Positions 36,606 to 49,609 are shown, counted from the stretch's first letter. The stretch: DNA of 64,000 bases from Paracentrotus lividus (GCA_940671915.1 CALNVZ010000174.1:3931207-3995206), one strand, 5' to 3'. Translations and numbers: made by a program. The notes: generated by a model not told the origin, from the sequence alone.

Positions 36606-39307
36606 ACTTTTCATGATTCAAACTCTTGATCTATAAGAATGTTCGCTCTCTCTCTCATGATCATGATCATTTTCTTTTCCATCATCCTAACACCACTTTG
36701 TGCTACGTTGTCATGCCAGGACCAAAGTATCTTGATGACGTACATCCTTCTTTTGTTCTCCTCCCTTATCGTAGCGAACTTGGCGGAGTTAATTCGGCGA
36801 GTGTTATTGTCATTGGTGTCTAATTCACACCTCGTTAGTGCCGATCCGTGCCCTCTCTCGCTCTGCACCTAATCACGCAAAATTTCTCCAGAATTAGCGT
36901 TAATTTGAACTAGCCTTCATTCTTGGTTATAGCACTCATCAATTCTAACTTAAATAGTACTTTTCTTGGCTTTGCCCAAACTACCCCGAGATGCCCTTTG
37001 TTCAATTTCTGCCCTCAGCTCAACATCTATGCATTGCTAATGAGGGTAATTCTTTAAATTGGTATTTTGCTGCAAGTGTGCTGCTATGCATTCTATTTTC
37101 ACATTAGATGCAATATTTCACATTCAAGTTTGTGTATATTCATTGCATCCTCCTACCAATTTCTCTCTTTCTCTCTCTTGCAGCCTTTTCTTAGCCAAGT
37201 TACACTGGTGCTATGCCAGGGATATTGTATTTTTTGGATTACAAATTATCAAGTTAAACTCTCCCAAACAAGCAGTAAAATATGAAAAAAATAATTTCAA
37301 CAGAATTTATACAGGAGTTTGTTTTGTAAAAGCAAAGGTTATTGTGAACAAATTATGTAAAGAAAATGAACCAATAACAGAAAAGAAGATATTTTATTTA
37401 AAATAATAAATTTTACAATAAAATTCCTCAACATTGACTCAAAAACAAACCCCCAATTAATTCTTAATGAGTCAGATTTCTTTCTCAGTAAACACAAAGG
37501 TGTTGAACTATCCTTTTTTAGGGGTGGGCTGGTGATCATATTCCATGGGACTGCAAACTGTGAGACCTATGGAGTAGAGGTGTTATGAAAGCAGTGTAAT
37601 GGGAGTACCAGTCTCTCTGTGGGATACATGAGGTCCTGTGTGGTCAGCCCTAAATGGTGTTGACAGCAAGAAAGGCGTTGCCTCTGTGTGCAGTGATATA
37701 CACCCTTATAGCCCTCAGTAGAGAATATATCTTAAACTTTCAATAACTATTGGTAGAAACAACCTCCAATAAGGTAAAAAACAAAACTTTTAATAATAGC
37801 TTCACGGCATACAACTTTCACGAACGACCCCAAAATTGCTGCATTCATCAATGTATTTTGTGGCATTAAACTTTTGCAAATCTCACCCGTAGCAAAATTT
37901 GTGTGAAAGTTCCCCCCAAAAAATGTCTGTTTTACAGAATTATGATCAACAGAATAGAAAGAATTGTATTGTATAAGATTTTTATTGAATTAAAGTCTAA
38001 ATTTATTATCCATAATGTATAAATATCTAGCATGTTATATATAAAATATAAACAAACAGACATTTCCTCGTGACTGAAACACTAGTACCCCTGTGAGATC
38101 TGTAGATGGATACATTTAGATTGACAATAATGATATATTGGCATATGCAACACAATTACAATCGAACAGTAATATATTCACCAATATGCACTTGTATTTC
38201 CACCTTTCCAATAATGATGAATTAGACATTCTGATCATCGCTAGCACAACTGTAACAACTACTGTATTACTCCATAATTTCTCAGCACACATTGATAATC
38301 ATGTTTTCATAATGGAAGATGGCTTTTGTTATTCATTGCTTGCTTTTAATATCAAATTCATGTATTTCCATTTCATAATGAACATCTATCATTCCTTACA
38401 ATGGTCTTTGCATGTTTTATTCCAGTTATATACCAATATTACCCGGGCAGTCCACTCCTCGGTCTTGCGGGGGTAGCTCCACTTAGCATTCCTCTCATAT
38501 AGACACATCCAATATCAGAGGGAAATAAATTCAGCGGGGGTGAGGTTTATCAGAGGCAAAAAGTCTCTTTATTACTTCCTACCCTGGTTGTTATATATAC
38601 AGATATCTTATGAGATGGGACATAAGTGAAAAATGTCAACAGCCAAAGAAAAGATGAAATAAGACCAGGATAGTTCAATAACAAGATGTCATTTTAAAGA
38701 GGGGCTGTTTTTAGCTTCGGTGAGTTATGTTGGAAGCTTCAAATTGCAATATTGGGTATGTGCTGATGGGACATTGAGATATATTTTGGTATGAGAATGT
38801 GATCAGGTACAACGCCTCCAAAATTGTGAATAATGGCACTTAAAGTTAAGATGTCTCAAGTGTGATATTTTAGCTTTTGAAAACTTCTTCATGAATATCA
38901 TTTTTTTTCTTCAAACATATCATAATTCAAGATAAATGAAAATAAATAAAACTGTGAAAAATTTCACCAAGACTATCTTCATAAGATAAGGACATGTTCT
39001 ATACTGATATATATGCATACTTATGGTAAATATAATTATTTGAGGTGAGGAGCATAATGTGCAGTATTCAAATCTACGACTGAAATGCCCAAACTTCGTT
39101 GTAAGCAACATTTGTGTATGAATTAATATTCCTATGTGAACAGAGTCTGTTACCTTGTCTGACAATCACCTAAAGTGTGTTTCAATGCATGAATACATAC
39201 AATTCCATTCCTCCCTGGTAGAGGTATATTACTATTGTCATATGTGATAGGGCTTATATGAAGTACAGATGGTTGGTCTTTGAAGTAGATTTGATGATAT
39301 ATGGAGA

Positions 39308-39499
39308 GACATATCAATACCGAGCCGCCTAACATGTGACTTATATTCACGCCGTAGTGAGGTGTGTTCAGACGTATCTATACTGAACTGCCTAACATGT
39401 GACTTATTTACACACCGCAGTGAGGCATGTTCAGATGTATGAATACCAAGCCACCTAACATGTGACTTATATTCGCACCGTAGTGAGGTGTGTTCAGAC
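39308..39499. repeat. 63-bp minisatellite, three copies
   Basis: Three tandem units of about 63 bases each contain the core CCTAACATGTGACTTAT, a CACCGTAGTGAGGTGTGTTCAGA-like part and an ATCAATACC-like link. Because the period is a multiple of three, the minus strand stays open through all three units and would read as a 21-residue repeat (core KSHVR, SEHTSLR) in a 114-codon frame. No start or splice evidence supports translation. Confidence 0.85.
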
Positions 39500-40154
39500 A
39501 AAGCATCATCATTGAATATTTGTTGCTTTTTTTTTTCGTTGCAGAATAAATATAAGAAAATTATAACTTTCTCTTCATGCATAATTCAAATAGGTATATA
39601 AAATTGACTGATTATTCATTCCTGGGGGGGGGGGGGATACCCATCCAACTATTTAAAGTACCTGGTACTTCTTTGCAAACTACCGAACAAGTCATAATGA
39701 TACAATTCTAATAATTCAATAGTATTTGAATGAAGATATAACTAATGAAAAGGAAAGCATTGCAAATTCTAAATTTATCACATGAGTGAACACTAAAACA
39801 ATCCATTTGGCTCTTGAAGTACTCAAGATTTAACCTGTTCGAATAAAATTCTCTCCACAAACCAAGAATAACTTTATTCCTGGAGCATAGCAGTTTAAAT
39901 CCTTTGTGTGATAACACATCCAGAACCTTCACACAATCATATGGTATTGATGGTAGATCTATCTGATGAGTCCTGTTTATTCTAATTTGTAGCACATTTT
40001 GTCCAGGACAATTCAATGCATGTTCGTCTGAGAGACCAGATGGTCTCCTAGAGGATGGTCTTCTTAAAGGAACACCTTTCCATGTGAACATACTGTGTCA
40101 TCTAATGAGGGGAAGGAGTAAGGGTACCATTCTATTCTATTTGGGGTCCAGAGT

Positions 40155-40157
<3 letters not shown>

Positions 40158-40190
<33 letters not shown>

Positions 40191-40199
40191 GGGGGGGGG
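40158..40199 (+). repeat. Poly-T followed by poly-G tract
   Basis: About 32 T residues are followed directly by 10 G residues. Read on the minus strand it is C10A32, which could be an old poly(A) tail, though no retrocopy could be identified beside it. Its length is probably unreliable. Confidence 0.85.
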
Positions 40200-42487
40200 T
40201 GGTACGGACGGACCAGCAGCGGAGGGCCGTGTTTGTGCAATGGTCATATGTGGTTAAAGCGAAAATCACAAAGAGTGGGATTAGGTACACCTTTTGACTT
40301 TCACTTTCACTTTCACTTTTACATTAAAATCAAACTGAAATGAGCTTTAATTGCTTTTAAATAGGAATATATCATTTGATTTTGATAGTTGTATGTTTTT
40401 CTTAAAACTATGAATATTTTTATTCTGGAACCAAGTTTTCTCCCTATGTTATTCCTCGGTCCTGGAAAGTGTTGACATGTGATTCTGAAGAAATAATGTT
40501 TTCATGACATGTCCTGTGTGAATGACCATCCTAGTCATACATCATTAGATTCAAGCTGTTAATAATATTCATGCAATCACAGATATAGCAAATACACACA
40601 GAATGTTTGATGATTCTCTGGACTACACACATATTGAAAACAATCTGTATTCGATCCTTAATTCATTGTTTATATTCAACCATATCACTATATTACCTCC
40701 ATTTGCAGACATATAGGTTATGAAGACAGAATAGTTTGACCATGCATTCACTAACTATATTGATAATGCAAACCTTTGTATCCTAAATCTTTGTCTATAT
40801 TTGAACAGATTTTCAACAAAAATTAGTACTTTTTCCTCATTTTTAACAAGTGAACCTTGTTTTAGAGGAATGTTGACAATTTGAGAATATGTATTGGTAC
40901 ATACATTTCTATTCATAATTCAATTTTGATCCCAAGCTACACATTTTCCCAAACGACCTTTATTAGGCAAAAGAATTTGTTCTACATTTTAGAAGAATGT
41001 GCAGAATTTCAAATAATACAGCCATTTTATACTCTAAAATTTGCTCACAAAGATTGATCCAAATAGACCAACAAGAGCCTCATTTTTGTGCCCAAATCTT
41101 CAAGAACTGTCTTGTATCGGGAGCCTACTCTCCTAAACAGCTCCTTGAAAGGCCTGAATTCATGCTCTTTAATTGATTTAGGCGGGTGAACCTTAAACGC
41201 TCACTCCGTGCTGGTGCTGCCGTGTGGCAAATCGCTTAGTGTTGTGCCAATTTGAACACTACTTTGTAGCACTGCGTCACAGGTTTGTTTTGATGCATGG
41301 TTTAGAGAATTTGAAGGTACTGCTTAAAAGTGCATTTTAAAGTGAAAATGTGCTGGGTAAGCCTTATTGTTTGATAAAAGAATTCAGTCTGCGGTTGCCA
41401 TTTTTAAAGTGAGTTAGGTTTTTGAGTATTGCTTGTGATAGAACGAGTGTATGTCATTGTAAAATAATGCTCTTGGACATTGAAAATTATGATTTCCTTC
41501 TTGAAAATCAATATAGGGATTCATAAAAATTTATTTTAGTCAGATATCATTCGACATTATTCGCATCAAAATTAGTAATAATTAAATGAGGCCCTACAAT
41601 TGAAAATTTGTCCTGGTAATACATAATGGGACTTTAAGTCTTGTAAGGCTCGTAAGGCTTGTAAAAATGTAGAAAGTTGCTTGTATATGTAATCATCTGA
41701 TTCCAGACACATACTGTGATATGTAGTCATTAGGAAAGCTATATGTACATGATCATTGGAGATGATTTATTTATGAGATTAGAGACGGATCATTACCGTT
41801 CATGCATCTTCAATTGGCATGGTAGCAATGAAAGTACATTCACCGGTAATCTCCATCATGATTCTACCTGTTTTGACTGCCCACAGATTAGTTCTCTTCT
41901 GACATTTATGATAAACCGAAGAACAGAAATGGTTGAGGCCGCATTTCTATTTGATATTGTTGTGTATTGTTTTACTACTTTGGAATTAGTTTTTTTCTCG
42001 GTGTAGGATTAATGCTTGATTATTGTTGGTTAACAGCTTAACAAGTCATAATTAATTCTAAATAGACATGTCTCCTTACTATTTGCACTTTCTCTATGTT
42101 ACCTGGGGATGGTTGCTTGTAAGAGAACGTCATGAAACCTCTATGCATTTCATAGCTACTATTGTGAATTGAATATTTATGAGGATTTTCTAATCTTTTT
42201 AATAATGCTTATATCTCAGCATATTTCCATCAAATACTTTGAAACATTTGTATGTTTATGTATTTATTATTTTATTCAGTATTCATCATCTGTTTTTCTG
42301 TAGGACACCATACCATTGTAAATTAGTTTCCAAGCTCTGGTGGGTTATACTGTTAATCCTTTCTGAATTCCTTCCAATTGATTGTATGTATTATTGACCT
42401 TAACAAATAAATAAATCAAATTTTATTAAAATGTATGATTTGAAATGTCATAAGTTTTTTTCCCTTTCTTCTTCTTCTTCTATTCAG

Positions 42488-42624
42488 CTGTTGGTGCTGA
42501 TGCGAGACGCAATGAAGAATCAGCACCAAGAATCACTGAACATCCGTCCAGTCAGTCCGTCAGGAAGAACAGTCCTGCTACTCTCAACTGCAGAGCTGAA
42601 GGATATCCCACACCAGAACTACAT
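42488..42624 (+). CDS. Roundabout-like receptor, exon encoding first half of Ig1
   Basis: The acceptor is a strong pyrimidine tract ending TTCTATTCAG and the donor is GTAAGT. After two leading bases the frame is open for 45 codons and reads ...[18 protein letters not shown], then [16 protein letters not shown]. This corresponds to the first half of Ig domain 1 of Robo proteins, whose family pattern is PRIxEHPxxxxVxxxxPATLNCxAEGxPTP. The Cys of LNC is the first of the Ig disulfide pair. Robo proteins are single-pass receptors for Slit that guide axons and cells, and Ig1 is the main Slit-binding domain. The exon ends in phase 0, so the domain's Trp is the first codon of the next exon. No signal-peptide exon was found upstream. 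The frame is intact here. Paralogue or gene copy number cannot be told. Confidence 0.8.
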
Positions 42625-43010
42625 GTAAGTATGGTCCAGGAGTTGTCAATGAGTTACTAAGTTCCAGGAGTTAGTAAGATCCAGGATTAAGTAAGATCAA
42701 GGAGTTAGTAAGATCGAGGAGTCAGTAATGTCCAGGAGTTAGTATGGTACAGGAATTGGTATAGTTCAGGAATAAGTATGATCTAGGAGTAAATATGATC
42801 CAGGAGATATTATGGTCCAGAAGTTAGTAAGGTCCTGCAGGAAGTAAGGTCCAGGAATTAGTATGGTCTAGAGGTAAGTAAGGTATAGGAGTGAATAAGG
42901 TACAGGAATTACTATGGTCTAGGAGTTTGTATGGTCCACAGTTTAGTAAGGTCCAAGAGTTAGTAATGTTCAGGAGTTAATAAGGTCCAGGAGTTAGTAA
43001 GGTTCAGAGG
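42625..43010 (+). repeat. 17-bp minisatellite starting at the exon's splice donor
   Basis: From the donor GTAAGTATGGTCCAGGAGTT onward, about 20 degenerate units of the form AGTAAGGTCCAGGAGTT (17 bases) follow in tandem. Many units contain GTAAGA or GTAAGG, and one has GTAAGT at about 42873, so they resemble a 5' splice site. The first unit is contiguous with the real donor. The array ends near 43010. Confidence 0.85.
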
Positions 43011-44555
43011 CCTATGTTACAGTGTTCCAATTTCCAGTTGCTTATGTACATTGGTCCTGCATCTCAATGTTCCACTGCCCTGTTGGTCTAATGTTCCATT
43101 GACTATACCCAATTGGTGTTGCATCAAAATAGTCACGTGTTCCATTAGTCCTCTACTCTGTTAATCCTATGCAAATCTTATTGATGCAGCCTTAATTGGA
43201 CGAAGGACCCATTAGGGAAAACAATCAATATGATGTACATTATATGAAACAATGCAGGATTCAACATTGATAATGATTAATCTTGCATTCATTTATTCAA
43301 AGTCTCACACCTATTTGAGTTTCTATCAAGCTGTACTTGACAAACCTCACAGATACATTCCCTCTCAGACCATCTTAAAATATATGTGCCCTATAATATG
43401 ATTCTCAAAGGTGTACAGGTGACTCGTCCAAGTTACCAGTTTCCTCTGTTGGTTCATGTGACAATTTTACCCGAGTTAATTTTCAGCTGTCACCCAAGGC
43501 TATCTGAGTCCCTTATTTGGAAACATTAGCTGCTGTAAACTGGATGTTGAAGTATACAGAACCTAAACGTATCTGTCAGAACAATTGATTACAATAATGT
43601 AGTGAATTTTAAGAAACGGGTCGTAGCCCAGTGACAACTAAATCTTCTATTTCTCATTACATGTCATAGTCGTAATATAGTTCCTTGATCCCATACGTCA
43701 GGGGTATATGGAAATCCTATAAACTTTTAATCTATTGGGGGGGGGGGAGCGGAATTGTTTTCAGGAAAGTTAATTATACCATAAATGTTTTGCAAATCCA
43801 AACAAAAAGTACAACTGATCTACCTGATGTTTACTACTTTTCCAGTAAACAGACTAGTTATCTTAAATGGTTAATTAGGTGTTGAAAGGTATGTCACTTG
43901 GTAAAATGTAGTGTAAAGGTCTTCTGATGGGCGTAATTGTACACCCCCGGCAGTTTCAGGGTTAAATTTGATAAAGTATATGAGATAGGGCAAATGAATG
44001 AGTTGGATATCCCTAGATATGATTATCAATAGTATGGAGTGGGAGAAATGTGACTGGGCGAATCTTAGTTTGTAAACTAGTTCCTGATTCTAAACTTAGG
44101 GGAATACCAATAAACTGACATTTTGGAGGTCTGCGGGGATGTAACGCAACCAGCAATGCTATTTCATTTGCTGGATTTGTGTCAGGTGGTATATCACCTG
44201 ACCCTGCATTGACGACAAATCTTACCGTTCATGATCCGAGCTGTAACAGATTCGATGATCTGAGCTGTAATACATCTTGTTCGTTCATGAGATAATGTGG
44301 AAGCGCTTGGGGATAGTGTGCAGGAATAAGAGCACATTTAGGGATGTATGCAGGTTCAAGAATGATACTTATAGCTTTTAATTATCTGACATGTTTAATC
44401 CCGATGTTTCTTAGCCATGCATTAGTGTGGCTTATGTTTTAGTTTCTTTCCTTGAATTTTTAAAAAGGTTTGAGGTATATCTTAAACTGTGGTTCAAACC
44501 TATATAAATGTATATGTAGGCTTACTTACTTGACCATGCCAAGTGCAGAGGGTAG

Positions 44556-44758
44556 TACTGTATAAGTGGATATATTCGCAGTGACTTTATTTTCGCGAAT
44601 TTCGCGAGTCAGTCATCGTGAAAATTTCTACTTCAATACAAGGCTATTTATAGTAATGAAGTCATCACCAAAATCGCGAAGTTTTGCTCTTGCGAATTTC
44701 CCCAACTAGTCCAAAATCGCGAAAATATCTGTACTCGAAAATATTGGCTTATACAGTA
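44556..44758 (+). mobile_element. 203-bp MITE, TACTGTATAAG ends, copy A
   Basis: Begins TACTGTATAAG and ends CTTATACAGTA, an 11-base perfect terminal inverted repeat. If the outer TA is the target-site duplication, the ends fit Tc1/mariner-type insertion. The body is rich in TTTCGCGAATTTCGCG-type motifs. There is no coding capacity. The same sequence occurs inverted at 44933-45135. Confidence 0.8.
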
Positions 44759-44932
44759 AGTTTTATGTGAATGTAAAATTATGATAATTATAGTGTGCAT
44801 TGGTAAAAACATAAAAAACTGTTAAAATATTTCAAAACTGTTTTTATTGTTTCCTACTTGTCATGCTTTTTTGTCATCCCCCCTCTCTCTCTCTTTCTCT
44901 CTCTCTGAAAATCTAGGCCTATGATATCCAAC

Positions 44933-45135
44933 TACTGTATAAGCCAATATTTTCGCGTACAGATATTTTCGCGATTTTGGACTAATTGGGGAAATTCGCG
45001 AGAGCAAAATTTCGCGTTTTTGGTAATGACTTCATTACTATAAATAGCCTTGTACTGAAGTGGAAATTTTCGCGATGACCGACTCGCGAAATTCGCGAAA
45101 ATAAAGTCACCGCGAAAATAACCACTTATACAGTA
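44933..45135 (-). mobile_element. 203-bp MITE, copy B, inverted relative to A
   Basis: The reverse complement matches copy A over its whole length, with roughly one difference in ten to fifteen bases by eye. It has the same 203-bp length and the same TACTGTATAAG terminal repeats. The two copies are separated by 174 bases containing a TC microsatellite, and together form a foldback with arms of about 200 bases. Confidence 0.8.
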
Positions 45136-48100
45136 TTGCTCTCTGTGTCTTCTCTTCTTTAGAGGGCTTTCCTGAGGGGGTTTTTTTTTCTCTTTCCACG
45201 ATCAGTCCTTCTTTTCTCTCTTGGGATAACATTTAACAAGTAGTGTGAACGCACCCTACCCAACATTGTAACAGATCTCCACACAGTACATCAACACTAG
45301 GGAATAACATCCAGTAGATGAACATGTAAACACCGGCGTGTAGAAAGAGTTCTGTATTTAATGTCTTCTGTCATTGGACGCTTTGAAATAATAGGGCAAC
45401 CCACAACACCATATGTCTTCTGTTTAGTATCTCAAAACGAGCTTTCTTGGTTGAAAAGTCTAGAATCTAGAGCCCTAAATGTGAAGTTTTGTGGTTTTAA
45501 AAAAGACGATTATATCTATATGTCTCTAGTTATCGGTGGAGATGGAATGAGAATTCCGGAGAAATCATGTTAAATGTGTGTGTCCTACATATTTCATAAA
45601 CTTTATATAAAGTATGATGTTAGTTGCTATTGATAAAAAGGGTGAAAATGAAATAACAAGAAAACCCATTGTGAGTTGTTCCTTTGTATAGAAGCTGTAC
45701 TTTTTCGATTTTTGTTATGAATTTTCGAAGTGTCATGAATAGCTGTGAATCGAAACAGGTTAGGTTGTTGATATTATTTCATTGAAGGGAATCAAAATTA
45801 ACCTAGTTTTCTGCTGGATTTCTAAATGTTATTTTCTTATTCCTATGTGTGAATCAAACAGACTCCCCTTTCCCTTCCACATATAATGTGTCTCTGTTTG
45901 ATAAATATGTCTGGGATATTTGAGACAATTATGTTGCTAATAATTTGATATCTAAAGCCAACATTCTGCTTTAAAAAGGGTTATTAGTGGAGACAAAATA
46001 TCCTTTGAGAGAGCATTAAAATGAGACAAAATAAATCAGTCCCCAGTCTCCAAAAGTAGAACTACTTGAAAGGGGGAATTGAATGCTTTTTGCAAATATA
46101 TCAATTTCATGAGTTCTACAAATAAAGCAAACAGTAGACCTTGACATACATTTGAATTGTCCATGTCTATCTTGCCTTCTCTCCTTCTTTTTCTATTTCT
46201 CCCTCTTTCTCTCTTGCTCTCTTCATTTCATTTGCTTATCTTATTATTTATAATGCCTTTGGCATTCTGCTAATGTTTCTTGCATTTTATTTTTCTCTGT
46301 CATATTATTTTGGTCATCTTCCTTATCATTAATTTTTTTTTGACCAGATTTTTGTTGTTGTCGTTTCGCTCTTTCTCTCATGATGTATTTAACTTTCTAA
46401 TCTTATTCTGTATCTGTTTCGCTCTTTGTGACCATCCCCTCTCCGTCTCTCTCTCTCTCTCCATCTCTCCCTCAAACTCCCTCTCTTTCTTTCTTGTTGT
46501 TCTCCTTTGATCCATCTTATTTCTGCCTCTTTAACATGTTTAAGAGAGCAGCCTTATGATTTGTCATCGAACAATATGTCATTAGTAGTGAAGTCCAATC
46601 AACTCAACTTACACCCCCAGCCATGGATGTATCTGATGTTATTACATACCATTTATCATGTTAGTAGGCGTCAGAAACGGCACTGCCGCGGGCTAATCAT
46701 TTCTAAAATGCTCCCTAAAGATGAGATATAGAGATACAGAAATCTGAGTTATAATGTCAGAGTGGATTTATTTTATCCAATCTTTATTTGGCATTTCCAG
46801 TCTTTTATTTGAGTTGAAATGGTCTCTAATGTTATAAGTAAGTCGAAAGACCAACCATTTGTTTAGTTGTACAAAATTCTGTATGAAGTTCTATACTATT
46901 TTGATTCAAAATGACACCTTGAAATGGGATTTGGAGATCATAGGATTAGGCAGAATTTGAATCTTTATACATATTCATTTCTTCACATTTCTGTGTATTT
47001 TGCTTGTTCCCTTGAAAATGTTTTCCAGAAATATAAAGTGAGAGAGGATTAAACAATATTTGGCTTCACATGCTATTTTAAGTAATATTCATAGGAGATC
47101 ATGTATTGTCTACATGTAGTTTTGAAATGATTGAGATTTTTTTTGGTGCAAAATATCAAATATGATTTTTTTTTTTAATGTTCCCCTCAATTGCATTGTG
47201 GACGTTTTTAGCATGTATTGTTTTGTTTTCTTAAACTCTCTTTCTTTTAGTTGTATCTGAAGGTGGTGCGACCTTAGCTGTACATGTTGTATTTTGTAAG
47301 CACTCAAGCACCTAAGCCTGATCTAGAGGCTGATGACATCAATGATAGACTTATAACCAATGAGGGTTTGAACCAAATGACTTTCTCAATCATGATCATT
47401 GGCCATTATACATGTTATAAATTGAAAGTTTAAAACTCTTCTTTTCAGCTACTAAGAGCAAGAAGGGCCTTAACCTAAATACTTTTCCATTGAGTTATCT
47501 CCTTCTGGTGCTACATAAACACCATTTTGTTCTCTTTTCTCTTGGGTTAGGGGTCGATTTGGAGGTTCAAAGGGGTAACTTTAGCTACACTGACCGATTC
47601 AGGGTAAAAATCAATTGAATTTGGACACATCGATTCTCAACGACCCTGTAGTAAGTTAGGTGATGGCTCCATGCTTAGTCCGCTAAATTGGTTTTGAATG
47701 AGATTTTTATAGGCCTGCCAATTTTGTTGAGGTGAACATATTGTAAGAAACTTGTAGGCTCTATACTATATTGTTTGAAAAGGGCACCAATGTGTTTATC
47801 AATCACTGGTATCTTACATCAACCTATAAAAGCTTATCCCCATTCACTGTAGTTCCAATACCAACACATCATAGTTCTTTTTTTAGGGGGGGGGGGTAAA
47901 AATAATTTTGAATTTATTTACAAGAATTTCCCCATATGTACCTTTGAAACTTCATCTGCTTTAGAGTGAAATTTCTTGACCCACTGACTACCAATATCTG
48001 TGTTTCAAATTGTTTTAATAAAGGGGCCATCCAGGTTCCACAGTCAGTGCGTTAAATAAATATGAGTTATAGGCCTTCTGTCCTTCTAAGCAGACCTATC

Positions 48101-48342
48101 ATTGAGCAATGCATGAAGGAATTCAACCTAGAGCTCATAGGTGGGCTGTCTATCTCATGATTTAATTCAGTGTCCTTCTTGGCATATCTTTTTAATTATT
48201 CTAATCAAAAGTCTGTGGCCTTAATTATCTACACCATTGCCCATCAATGTATTTTGTACAAGAGTAAAAGCAAGTTATCCCTTTATTAAATAAGGAGAAA
48301 GAGAAATGTACCTGTAAATTGCTAGTTTATGGAAGTCTCATT

Positions 48343-48349
<7 letters not shown>

Positions 48350-48377
<28 letters not shown>
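48350..48377 (+). repeat. Poly-T tract
   Basis: 28 consecutive T residues. On the minus strand it could be a relic poly(A) tail, but no element body was recognised. Confidence 0.85.
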
Positions 48378-49293
48378 GGCTAAGGATCATTATACGATCA
48401 ATCATTCTAAGAATATTCTTGTGTGCTTGTCGTTAGTTGGCATTGTTTATAGGTGAATGATATTGCAATAAGGTGCTTTGTATATAGATGTTGAGCCGAG
48501 TGAGAAAGGATCAAGCCGTATCTTTCCACTAACCTTCTTGGCGTAGAGATGATATTATCCACTTGATTCAGAAACCTTCACACCTCAATGTAATTTAGTC
48601 TGCCAAATTGGACGCAGATTTTACTGGTTTGAAATCGGCGCTACCTTCAAGCGTTGTCAGATTGGATCCTAACATTCTGTAATGCAGCGTATATATATGG
48701 CTACCTTGCTGAAATTTGCACTTGTTACGATGAAGGGATGTTGTACTGCGGAGGGTTTTTATTCTGCAAACTGCCAAATCGAAAAGTAGTCAATTTTGGT
48801 TCTGCAAGATAAATTGGATAACAAATTGTGTATTGAGAGCAAGAGAGTGAACTCTGAATAAAATGGATAAGATAGTGCCTGTATGCTTCCACCTCTAAAA
48901 ATGTATAAAGTCAAAGAATTGATGTGTTGCTTTATTGCAAAGTTGTATAGGGTGAAGCTGGTGTGATTTTGATGAGTTAACCCATCGATTGCTGTGTCTA
49001 TTCAGGGCTTTATAGTCTTGCAATAATATCACACAAGGGGCATAAATCACCAATAATCCACTGTAAAAAGATGTTTTGAAAATGTATGAAATAGATAGAA
49101 AATAATGATTGCAGTGTCATCATCATTTGCTATTATTCGCTTGTGAAAGGTATAGAGTTGTTAAATTTTATGCTTCTATATCGATTGAATACCTTTCTGT
49201 CTCTCAGACTAATGGCTAGATTCTTGTAATATTTTATATTATTAATTTAAAACAACATTACCCACCCCTCCCACAGCTATCCGTAGCTCGCTC

Positions 49294-49609
49294 TACACTG
49301 TAAAAAATATTTGTATTTTTACAGCAAATCTGCTGTCAGCAGAGTCCGCCATAAAAAACGTATTAAAAAAAACAGTTTCGTTGTAAATTTCCCCTGCAAA
49401 TAATTAATGAGAAATACAAAATATACATCAGGAGTGACACATTTGTTCCGTTTTAACCAACTGTGTAAGCTATAGAACTCTAATGATTTTTTTCTTCTCT
49501 TTCATTAATTATTAGAGGAGAAATTTACAGCAAAACTGTTATTTTAAATTACATTTTTGTATGGCGACTCTGCTGACATCACTTTGCTGTATTATTTTTT
49601 TACAGTGTA
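49294..49609. mobile_element. 316-bp near-palindromic MITE
   Basis: The ends are TACACTGTAAAAAA and TTTTTTTACAGTGTA, perfectly complementary including the outer TA, so a TA target-site duplication is likely. Matching continues deep inside: CAGCAGAGT-CGCCATA blocks near both ends, and ACAGTTTCGTTGTAAATTTC against the complement of GAAATTTACAGCAAAACTGT. Most of the element is therefore two arms of about 140 bases. No frame is open. Ends of the CACTGTAAAAA type are widespread in animal MITEs; mobilisation by a Tc1/mariner-like transposase is inferred. Confidence 0.8.

Larger units (their letters stand above)
36606..42487. other. AT-rich non-coding upstream of Robo-like exon
   Basis: No exon was recognised. 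The stretch contains a 63-bp minisatellite (39308-39499), a long T/G homopolymer (40158-40199), TTTCAC repeats at about 40300-40320, and near 42300-42420 a segment ending in AACAAATAAATAAATCAAAT that resembles a LINE 3' tail on the plus strand. If the Robo gene starts upstream, this is intron. Confidence 0.5.

Noticed and set aside
39238..39582. Minus-strand repeat protein encoded by the minisatellite
   Set aside because: No splice, start or transcript evidence; the open frame follows from a period divisible by three.
40158..40199. C10A32 on the minus strand as a processed-pseudogene poly(A) tail
   Set aside because: No coding remnant or target-site duplication could be seen beside it.
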